NCBI RefSeq assembly: GCF_007833635.1
Contig: NZ_CP031125.1
Location: 1-64,000, forward strand
Length of the DNA stretch: 64,000 nucleotides
Direction of reading: 5' to 3'
From: Candidatus Pelagibacter sp. FZCC0015
GTDB lineage: Bacteria > Pseudomonadota > Alphaproteobacteria > Pelagibacterales > Pelagibacteraceae
Shown: piece by piece, positions 26,387-33,225 of the stretch
Numbering within the stretch: position 1 is the first letter of the stretch
Layout: every line of letters starts with the position of its first letter
Translations under genes and position numbers: made by a program
Notes under the pieces: model-generated
What the model saw: the letters and a program-made list of their open reading frames with translations, nothing else
The model's database searches: none
What the model was told of the DNA's origin: nothing

Positions 26387-27453
26387 TTAAATAATTTGCT
26401 TAATCCATCGAAAGAAGCTTCTGAAATCCCTCTTTCAGTAATTAATCCTGTTACATATTTTGCAGGCGTAACATCAAAAGCTAAATTCATAGCTTTACTT
26501 TTAGTAGGGTAGATTAAAACTTTTTTAATTTCATTATTCTCATCTATACCTTCAACATGAGATAATTCCTCTGAATTTCTTTCTTCAATGGGAATATCTT
26601 TTGCATCTTTGATATCCCAATCAATTGTTGAGCTTGGAAGAGCCACATAAAAAGGAACGTTATTATCATGAGCAGCTAATGCTTTAAGATAAGTTCCAAT
26701 TTTATTACAAACGTCTCCATTGGATAAAGTCCTATCAGTACCTACAATGCAAATATCAACTTCACCTCTCTGCATTAAAATACCCCCTGTATTATCAGCA
26801 ATAATTGTGTTTGGAATTTCCTCTTCGTTTAATTCGTATGATGTTAAGTTTGCGCCTTGATTTCTTGGTCTTGTTTCATCTACCCATACATGAACTGGTA
26901 TTCCTTTTTTATGAGCATGGTAAATTGGCGAAGTTGCTGTTCCCCAATTAATAGTTGCTAACCAACCTGCATTACAATGTGTTAATATGTTTACTGTGTC
27001 TTTCTTTTTATTATAAATTTCTTCAATTACTTTTAATCCATTAATACCAATATTTTCACAAAATTTTTCATCTTCATCACATATTTCTTTTGCCTCATTT
27101 AAAGCAATACTTAATAGTTGATCACTGTTAATTCCTGTTAATTTTTTTATCATTCGGTCTACAGCCCACTTTAGATTAATAGCAGTAGGTCTTGATTGAA
27201 TTAATTCTTTTGCACTTTTTTTTATAAATTCTGTATCATTATTTTCTTGAACTGCCAAAGCTATACCATAAGCAGCTGTACCGCCAATTAGAGGTGCGCC
27301 TCTTACCTCCATTATTTTAATTGCGTTAATTGCATCTTTTATTGTCTTTAGTTCTTTAATTACAAATTGGTGAGGAAGTTTTGTTTGATCAATAATCTTA
27401 ACAACATTATTTTCAAACCATATAGTTCTATACTCCTTTCCTTTTATTCTCAT
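26383..27453 (-). CDS. mtnA: 5-methylthioribose-1-phosphate isomerase
   Basis: A 356-residue protein with the MtnA signatures GAPLIGGTAAYGIALA, LTHCNAGWLATINWGTA (catalytic Cys) and IVGTDRTLSNGDVCNKIGTY (catalytic Asp). It converts MTR-1-P to methylthioribulose-1-phosphate in methionine salvage. It overlaps mtnP and the aldolase gene by 4 bp on each side, so the three are translated as a unit. Confidence 0.95.
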   Translation of the reverse strand: MRIKGKEYRTIWFENNVVKIIDQTKLPHQFVIKELKTIKDAINAIKIMEVRGAPLIGGTAAYGIALAVQENNDTEFIKKSAKELIQSRPTAINLKWAVDRMIKKLTGINSDQLLSIALNEAKEICDEDEKFCENIGINGLKVIEEIYNKKKDTVNILTHCNAGWLATINWGTATSPIYHAHKKGIPVHVWVDETRPRNQGANLTSYELNEEEIPNTIIADNTGGILMQRGEVDICIVGTDRTLSNGDVCNKIGTYLKALAAHDNNVPFYVALPSSTIDWDIKDAKDIPIEERNSEELSHVEGIDENNEIKKVLIYPTKSKAMNLAFDVTPAKYVTGLITERGISEASFDGLSKLFK

Positions 27454-28322
27454 TTATTTAAAACTCTACCTGCTATATTTTTTAATTTATCTACAGTCTT
27501 TTTTGTTCTTTTTTCTGGTGCAGTGATAATTGCCACATCTAAACAATTGTTTGTTGGGTCATTAGGATCAATATGATCTTCAAAATTATCAATCAAATTT
27601 CTAATCATAACCTTTGCTTTTTCTGCGTTTCCTGACAAAACTTTAATTACTTGCTTAACATCAACATTTTCATGATCTGGATGCCAGCAATCAAAATCTG
27701 TTATCATAGATACTGAGGCATATCTAATTTCAGCCTCTCTTGATAATTTTGCCTCAGGCATATTTGTCATTCCAATTACATCTGCTTTCCAAGATCTATA
27801 TAAATTAGACTCTGCTAATGTAGAAAATTGAGGCCCTTCCATAACAACATATGTTCCGTTTCTTTGATAGTCTATATTTGATTTTTTAATTGCATCTTCA
27901 CATGCATTCATCAAGCCATTTGAGGTTGGATGAGCCATTGATACGTGAGCAACAATCTCATCATCAAAAAAAGTTTTATTTCTTGCAAAAGTCCTATCGA
28001 TAAATTGATCTACAATTACAAATTTTCCTGGAGTTAAATTTTCTTTAAGAGAGCCAACTGCTGATACAGAAACAATATCAGTCACACCTAGCTGCTTAAG
28101 TACGTCTATATTTGCTCTGAAATTTATATTGGAAGGAGAAACAAAATGTCCTCTTCCGTGTCTTGGTAAAAAATAAACTTCTTTATTATTATATTTGGTT
28201 TTTAAAATTTTATCAGATGGTTTTCCCCATGGTGATTGTAAATCGAGTAATTCTCTATCTTTGAATTCCTCAACATCATAAAGACCGCTTCCACCAATTA
28301 TTGCTAATTTATTTGTTGTCAT
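27450..28322 (-). CDS. mtnP: 5'-methylthioadenosine phosphorylase
   Basis: A 290-residue purine-nucleoside phosphorylase family enzyme. IIGGSGLYDVEEF, PRHGRGHFVSPSNINFRANID and VIGMTNMPEAKLSREAEI are diagnostic of MtnP. It splits MTA, the by-product of the SpeD-SpeE fusion, into adenine and MTR-1-P. It is the first gene of the operon and is divergent from apt across about 40 bp, which would couple MTA cleavage to adenine reuse. Confidence 0.95.
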   Translation of the reverse strand: MTTNKLAIIGGSGLYDVEEFKDRELLDLQSPWGKPSDKILKTKYNNKEVYFLPRHGRGHFVSPSNINFRANIDVLKQLGVTDIVSVSAVGSLKENLTPGKFVIVDQFIDRTFARNKTFFDDEIVAHVSMAHPTSNGLMNACEDAIKKSNIDYQRNGTYVVMEGPQFSTLAESNLYRSWKADVIGMTNMPEAKLSREAEIRYASVSMITDFDCWHPDHENVDVKQVIKVLSGNAEKAKVMIRNLIDNFEDHIDPNDPTNNCLDVAIITAPEKRTKKTVDKLKNIAGRVLNK

Positions 28323-28363
28323 ACTTAAAAAATTATTTATTTATACTTTTATATTTAACTATT

Positions 28364-28891
28364 ATGAACTTAAAAAAATATATTAGATCAATACCTGACT
28401 ATCCAAAAAAGGGTATATTATTTAGAGATATAACTACCTTAATCAAAGATGAAAATGCATTTGCAGAGACAATTAATCAAATTATTGAAAGATCAAAAAA
28501 ATATAATTTTACAAAAATAGCAGCCATAGAATCTAGAGGTTTTGTTTTTGCATCTGCTATTTCATATATTTTAAAGAAACCATTTATAATGCTTAGAAAA
28601 AAAAATAAATTACCAGCAGATGTTTACTCAGTAGATTTTGAGCTTGAGTATGGTACAGCAACAATAGAAGTGCATAAAGATTCTATAAATGAAAAAGACC
28701 AAGTTTTAATAATAGATGATCTTATTGCAACCGGAGGTACAGCTGAAGCAGCTGCAAAATTAGTTGAAATTTCTAAAGGAAAAGTTGCTGCATTTATTTT
28801 TGTAATAAATTTATTTGACTTAAAAGGATCTGACAATTTAATTAATAAAAAATATAATGTAGAAAATTTAATAGAATTTCCAGGACATTAA
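28364..28891 (+). CDS. apt: Adenine phosphoribosyltransferase
   Basis: A 175-residue protein starting MNLKKYIRSIPDYPKKGILFRDITTLIKD, a typical Apt opening; the ATG at 28364 is chosen because upstream in-frame codons would add a hydrophobic peptide not found in the family. The PRPP motif VLIIDDLIATGGTAEAA and ESRGFVFASAISYI are present. It makes AMP from adenine released by MtnP. Confidence 0.93.
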   Translation: MNLKKYIRSIPDYPKKGILFRDITTLIKDENAFAETINQIIERSKKYNFTKIAAIESRGFVFASAISYILKKPFIMLRKKNKLPADVYSVDFELEYGTATIEVHKDSINEKDQVLIIDDLIATGGTAEAAAKLVEISKGKVAAFIFVINLFDLKGSDNLINKKYNVENLIEFPGH

Positions 28892-28915
28892 GAGATCTAT
28901 TTAAATAAAAAAAAT

Positions 28916-30394
28916 ATGCAATTTAATTTTAAAGAAGACAAAATATTTATATATTCTATAATTTTTATTTTAAGCGTAGCATCAATTTTAAGATTTTATA
29001 ATCTAAATTTTGACGATCTTTGGGCTGATGAAATTTTTTCATTTTGGATTGCGGATCCAAGGGTTTCTCTTAGTGAGACGTTGAATAGGGCATTTAGCTC
29101 TAGTTTAAATTTTTTCTATGATGTTGGGCTAAAATACTTTCACATGATTTTTGACTATGATGTATATGTTTCTAGATATTTTTCTCTTTTAATAAGTATA
29201 TTGTCTCTTATTCTATTTGCTTTTTTACTTTTAAAAATTACCTCAAAGGAATCCGTAATTTTTGGAATTTTTATCTTATCTATAAATTTATATCACATAA
29301 AATATTCTCAAGAATTAAGATCCTATATTCTTACATTTTTTTTTACATTAATTTTTATTTTATTTAATTTTAAAGGTAAGGAAACTTATACAAAATTTAA
29401 AATATTTAATTTTTTAACTAGTATAATTATTGTATTCCTAATGTATTGTAATCATGCGTTCACAATTTTGATAGTAGGCTCATTTGTTTTTTATGAATTT
29501 TTAAGAATAGTGAAAGAAAAGAAAATTAACAAAAATAGTATTTTATTAATTTTATCTTATGTGTGTGTAACTTTAATATTTTTAATATTTTATTATCAAA
29601 CTACATTAAAATTTGTTGATCCAGATACAATGAATGGGTTATCGCTTAATTGGTTAGAACTACCTAAGGCAAGTTTTTATACAAACTTTTATTTCTCAGA
29701 GTTCTTTGGCTCTAGACTTTTAGGCCTAATACATCTATCAGTATTATTGTTTTGTATTTTTAAATTTAGAAAAGAAATATTTTCAGAAAATTTCAATATA
29801 TTTACATTTTTTGTTTTTTTAATTTTTTTTTCATATTTCATACCATTAATTTATGGTTACTTATTTGGACCTGTTTTATTGGGAAGATATTTGGTGTTCT
29901 TGCTGATACCAATAATTTTTTTACTATCACACTTTATTTTTAAAATAAAGAATAGAACATTGAAATATTTTTTTATAATATTAATTGCTGTAACAACAAC
30001 AGTTAATCATTTTTTATATGAAAATACATTTAGGCAATTCTATACCAAACCCTTCCACACTAAACCACAAGTAAAGCAAAGCTTTGATTTAATTAATGAT
30101 TCAGATATAAAATTTTTAACAATTAAGATGCTAGACGAAGATTTCAATCATACAAATGATGTTTATGAAAATTATGTTGTCAAATACCTTGAAAAAAAAG
30201 AACTCGATATTTACTACTACAATTATCAGAAAAATAATATTCAACCATATCAAACTTGGATGTTGTATTTTAGAGATATAACTAATGATGATTTTGTAAT
30301 TCCACACGAATTTGAAAATTATGAAATTTCACAAAAAAAAAATTTAAATAGATTAACTCTTGTGAAGTTGAGAAAAATCACGAATACTAAATAG
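28916..30394 (+). CDS. GT39-type membrane glycosyltransferase
   Basis: A 492-residue protein with about ten or eleven membrane helices and the DDLWADEIFSFWI motif near the N-terminus, where adjacent Asp-Glu residues mark PMT/ArnT-type transferases that use lipid-linked sugars. The C-terminal ~110 residues are hydrophilic and probably periplasmic. The gene is richer in A/T than its neighbours and is followed 10 bp later by a dolichyl-phosphate-mannose synthase-like gene, which would supply its donor. Confidence 0.8.
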   Translation: MQFNFKEDKIFIYSIIFILSVASILRFYNLNFDDLWADEIFSFWIADPRVSLSETLNRAFSSSLNFFYDVGLKYFHMIFDYDVYVSRYFSLLISILSLILFAFLLLKITSKESVIFGIFILSINLYHIKYSQELRSYILTFFFTLIFILFNFKGKETYTKFKIFNFLTSIIIVFLMYCNHAFTILIVGSFVFYEFLRIVKEKKINKNSILLILSYVCVTLIFLIFYYQTTLKFVDPDTMNGLSLNWLELPKASFYTNFYFSEFFGSRLLGLIHLSVLLFCIFKFRKEIFSENFNIFTFFVFLIFFSYFIPLIYGYLFGPVLLGRYLVFLLIPIIFLLSHFIFKIKNRTLKYFFIILIAVTTTVNHFLYENTFRQFYTKPFHTKPQVKQSFDLINDSDIKFLTIKMLDEDFNHTNDVYENYVVKYLEKKELDIYYYNYQKNNIQPYQTWMLYFRDITNDDFVIPHEFENYEISQKKNLNRLTLVKLRKITNTK

Positions 30395-30404
30395 TTATTT
30401 AAAA

Positions 30405-31103
30405 ATGTATTTATCAATAGTTATTCCTGTATTTAATGAAAAGAATAACATTGAAAAACTTATCAGAAAAATAAATTTAATTTTAAAAAAAAAAAAAATT
30501 GAAATAATTGTTGTAGACGATTCTTCAACAGATGGCACAACTCAATTATTAAGAAATATTCAAAAAAAATATATCAATTTAAAAGTTATATATAGAAAAA
30601 ATAAAAAAAGAGATTTGTCAAAATCTTGTGCGTCTGCTTTTGAAAAATCTAAATTTAAAAAAATAGTTGTCATGGACGGTGATCTTCAGCACGACCCAAT
30701 TTATATACCAAAAATGCTGAGTATATTTGAAAAAAAAAAATGTGACATAGTAATTGGCTCACGAAATCTCATTAATAAAAGAATTAAAAGTTTAAGTTTT
30801 TTTAGACAATTATCCTCTTACTTTATTATTAAACTAATTGGAATTTTGTTTGAAAAAAAAACAATTGACCCAATGAGTGGTTTTTTTTTATTTCATAAAA
30901 AAATATATATTAGAAATAAAAAAAAATTATATCTAAATGGATTTAAAATTTTAACTGATCTCATATACTCTCAAAAAAACCTGATAATTGAAGATTTAAT
31001 AATTAAATTTAATTATAGAGTAAAAGGCAAAAGTAAATTAAATTTAAGAGTTCTATTGCTTTTAATAAAATTTATATTTTTAAAATTTTTTAAAATTATT
31101 TAA
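30405..31103 (+). CDS. GT2 polyprenyl-phosphate glycosyltransferase (DPM1-like)
   Basis: A 232-residue GT-A transferase: VIPVFNEKNNIEKLI, VVDDSSTDGT and VVMDGDLQHDPIYIPKML (the D-x-D) are typical of dolichyl/polyprenyl-phosphate mannose synthases. It lacks a C-terminal membrane domain, ending in a Lys/Leu/Ile/Phe-rich tail. The coding sequence contains a 14-A run (30485-30498) and an 11-A run (30730-30740), so reading-frame slippage is possible. It probably makes the lipid-linked donor for the GT39 partner. Confidence 0.8.
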   Translation: MYLSIVIPVFNEKNNIEKLIRKINLILKKKKIEIIVVDDSSTDGTTQLLRNIQKKYINLKVIYRKNKKRDLSKSCASAFEKSKFKKIVVMDGDLQHDPIYIPKMLSIFEKKKCDIVIGSRNLINKRIKSLSFFRQLSSYFIIKLIGILFEKKTIDPMSGFFLFHKKIYIRNKKKLYLNGFKILTDLIYSQKNLIIEDLIIKFNYRVKGKSKLNLRVLLLLIKFIFLKFFKII

Positions 31104-31212
31104 AATAACAACTTGTTATTTATATTGTTTAAAATTGATTATGAATTCCCATAAAAAAACTAGTAATAACTAAGAATTTAAAAGTAATTTTAAAATTTAG
31201 TTATATTGAAAC

Positions 31213-31221
31213 TTATCCACA
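31213..31221 (+). promoter_or_regulatory. Perfect DnaA-box match upstream of guaC
   Basis: TTATCCACA equals the E. coli DnaA consensus. It lies in the 167-bp AT-rich gap before guaC. No second box was found nearby and none of the usual origin neighbours are present, so it may be a DnaA regulatory site or chance. Confidence 0.35.
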
Positions 31222-31270
31222 GGTTATATATTGATTTGAAATTATTTTTTATGAATATAACCTAGTATTT

Positions 31271-32305
31271 ATGAGAATTGAAGAAGAGTTAAAACTTGAT
31301 TATTCGGATGTGTTATTTAGACCAAAAAGAAGTACTCTCAAAAGCCGTAAAGATGTCAATTTATTAAGAACTTACAGATTCAAATATAGTAAAAACGAAT
31401 GGTCAGGTATTCCAATTATGGCAGCAAATATGGATGGGGTTGGCGAATTAAGTGTTGCTGAAAAATTAAATGAATATGGAATGATTACATCGTTAACAAA
31501 ACAACATGACGTTAAAAAAATTAAGCAAAATAAAAATATTAAAAAGATATACCCTAATATTGCACTAAGTGTTGGCATTAAAAAAGAAGATTTTCAAAAT
31601 TTAGACAAGGTATTAAAAGAATTTAGTTTTTTTAAATTTATTTGCATTGATGTTGCTAATGGGTACACAGAGCATTTTACTAATTTTATTAAATCAGTAA
31701 GAGACAAATATCCCACTAAAACAATCATTGCTGGTAATGTAGTAACAGCAGATATGACTCAAGAATTAGTTCTTAGTGGAGCAGACATTGTTAAAGTTGG
31801 AATTGGACCTGGAAGTGTTTGCACAACAAGAATTCAAACTGGAGTTGGTTATCCTCAATTAAGTGCAGTAATTGAATGTGCTGATGCGGCACATGGACTT
31901 GGTGCACATGTGATTGCAGATGGTGGATGTACATGTCCTGGTGATGTTGCTAAAGGTTTTGGAGGTGGTGCGGATTTTGTAATGCTTGGAGGTATGTTAG
32001 CTGGACATGATGAGGGAAATGGTAAAATTATTAAAATTAATGGAGAAAAATATATAGAATTTTATGGATCTAGTTCTGAAGTTGCTAATAAAAAACACTA
32101 TGGTGGACTATCAGATTATCGAAGTAGTGAAGGACGTAAAGTAAGAGTAAAATATAGAGGCAAAATTAACGATACCATTTTAAATATTCTTGGTGGTGTA
32201 AGAAGTAGCTGTACTTATGTTGGTGCGCCTTCACTGAAACAATTAAGTAAATGTACAACGTTCGTTAGAGTATCTAATCAGTTTAATGATAGTTTAATTA
32301 AATAA
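31271..32305 (+). CDS. guaC: GMP reductase
   Basis: A 344-residue protein matching E. coli GuaC along its length: MRIEEELKLDYSDVLFRPKRSTLKSR, IMAANMDGVG, GIGPGSVCTTR (with the catalytic Cys) and GGGADFVMLGGMLAGH. It reduces GMP to IMP with NADPH, linking guanine and adenine nucleotide pools. It lacks the CBS pair of IMP dehydrogenase. The stop is one base from that of the convergent phosphoribosyltransferase gene. Confidence 0.95.
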   Translation: MRIEEELKLDYSDVLFRPKRSTLKSRKDVNLLRTYRFKYSKNEWSGIPIMAANMDGVGELSVAEKLNEYGMITSLTKQHDVKKIKQNKNIKKIYPNIALSVGIKKEDFQNLDKVLKEFSFFKFICIDVANGYTEHFTNFIKSVRDKYPTKTIIAGNVVTADMTQELVLSGADIVKVGIGPGSVCTTRIQTGVGYPQLSAVIECADAAHGLGAHVIADGGCTCPGDVAKGFGGGADFVMLGGMLAGHDEGNGKIIKINGEKYIEFYGSSSEVANKKHYGGLSDYRSSEGRKVRVKYRGKINDTILNILGGVRSSCTYVGAPSLKQLSKCTTFVRVSNQFNDSLIK

Positions 32306-32306
32306 T

Positions 32307-32825
32307 TTATTTTTCAAACTTAAAATCTTTTATATTTGTAGTTTCATATTTCTCAAAAGGCATATGTATCCAAGGAGAATCTTTTAAGTAATCTACAGAA
32401 TAATCAGGTTTAAATTTTGAAGTTGATTTGTGCCATAGAACTGCGGTTTTGATTTTTTCATCAAAATAAAAACCATAAAAATGTTCTAACCATTTAATAC
32501 TTTTTATTAAAGTTTTTCCTGAATCAGCTAAATCATCAACTAATAAAACATGTGATCCTAAATTTGGAGTAGTTTTTGCTAAATCTCTTGAAAAAGTAAA
32601 CTGTCCTTGTTGATTTTTTATATCGTCACTATCACCATGGTAAGACTCAACAGATAGAATGGCTAAAGGGACATTAAAAAGTCTACTAAAAATATCTCCA
32701 ACTCTTAATCCACCTTTTGCAATACAAATTATTTGATTAAACTTTAAATTATCATCATGAATTTTTTTAGCTAATTGCTCTATCTTTTTATGATAATCTT
32801 CCCAAGTTATATAAATATCTTTCAT
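32307..32825 (-). CDS. Purine phosphoribosyltransferase (xanthine/hypoxanthine type)
   Basis: A 172-residue type I phosphoribosyltransferase: IICIAKGGLRVGDIFSRLF and the PRPP loop VLLVDDLADSGKTLIKSI are clear, and WHKSTSKFKPDYSV with WIHMPFEKYE resembles xanthine-guanine/hypoxanthine enzymes. The ATG at 32825 is chosen; a longer frame would run into the tRNA. The start is only seven bases from the tRNA 3' end, so processing would leave an almost leaderless mRNA. It probably salvages hypoxanthine or guanine alongside guaC. Confidence 0.86.
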   Translation of the reverse strand: MKDIYITWEDYHKKIEQLAKKIHDDNLKFNQIICIAKGGLRVGDIFSRLFNVPLAILSVESYHGDSDDIKNQQGQFTFSRDLAKTTPNLGSHVLLVDDLADSGKTLIKSIKWLEHFYGFYFDEKIKTAVLWHKSTSKFKPDYSVDYLKDSPWIHMPFEKYETTNIKDFKFEK

Positions 32826-32831
32826 AGTTTT

Positions 32832-32908
32832 TGGTAGCGGGAAGTGGGATCGAACCACTGACCTCGGGCTTATGAGTCCCGCGCTCTAACCAACTGAGCT
32901 ACCCCGCC
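32832..32908 (-). tRNA. tRNA with CAU anticodon (Met or lysidine-Ile2)
   Basis: Reading in reverse, GGCGGGG starts the acceptor stem and TCCCGCT-A-CCA ends it, with G-U at 1:72 and 7:66. D-arm GCTC...GAGC, T-arm AGTGG-TTCGATC-CCACT and encoded CCA are present. The anticodon loop is CTCATAA (CAU). The anticodon stem CGGGA/GCCCG has four pairs and an A-G mismatch at 31:39. CAU could be elongator Met or a lysidine-modified Ile tRNA; it does not have the initiator's mismatched 1:72 end. Confidence 0.93.
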
Positions 32909-32965
32909 TTAATCGATAAGTGGTTTATAATATAAATCTTTATTGTTTCAATAAACTTTTTTAAA

Positions 32966-33190
32966 TTAAATTCTAAAATAAATAGCTAATGAGCTAACTA
33001 AACCAGCTAAAATAATTGAAAAAACAATTCTTTTTTTTAAAGTTCTTTTTTGATCTAATCGAACTCTATTTAGTAAAATATTTACGTTTGTAGTTTTAAT
33101 CTTATCTACTTCAAAATCTTTATTTCTGGTAATATCAGTATTAAATAATGATGTGTCTTGATCGTTTTTTTTCACAACATATTTAACCAA
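32966..33190 (-). CDS. Small one-TM protein, paralogue of the gene at 43102
   Basis: A 74-residue protein: a polar, charged N-terminal half followed by VNILLNRVRLDQKRTLKKR and a C-terminal membrane helix (IVFSIILAGLVSSLAIYF). The same plan (V-N-x-x-L...KK...KR, then a helix) is found in the 65-residue protein at 43102-43299. No function was recognised. The gene follows the DMGDH-like gene by 35 bp and precedes the CAU tRNA on the same strand. Confidence 0.7.
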   Translation of the reverse strand: MVKYVVKKNDQDTSLFNTDITRNKDFEVDKIKTTNVNILLNRVRLDQKRTLKKRIVFSIILAGLVSSLAIYFRI

Positions 33191-33225
33191 CTAATTAACT
33201 AAAACACAATAAAATTAAAAATTAA

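Noticed and set aside
28301..28363. Longer start for apt
   Set aside because: Would add a hydrophobic peptide and overlap the mtnP start; Apt proteins begin at the MNLKKYI methionine.
31103..31121. Inverted repeat after the GT2 gene as a terminator
   Set aside because: Stem almost all A-T, without a convincing T-run.
32826..32858. Upstream extension of the phosphoribosyltransferase to 32858
   Set aside because: It would read through the tRNA 3' end; the ATG at 32825 matches the family start.
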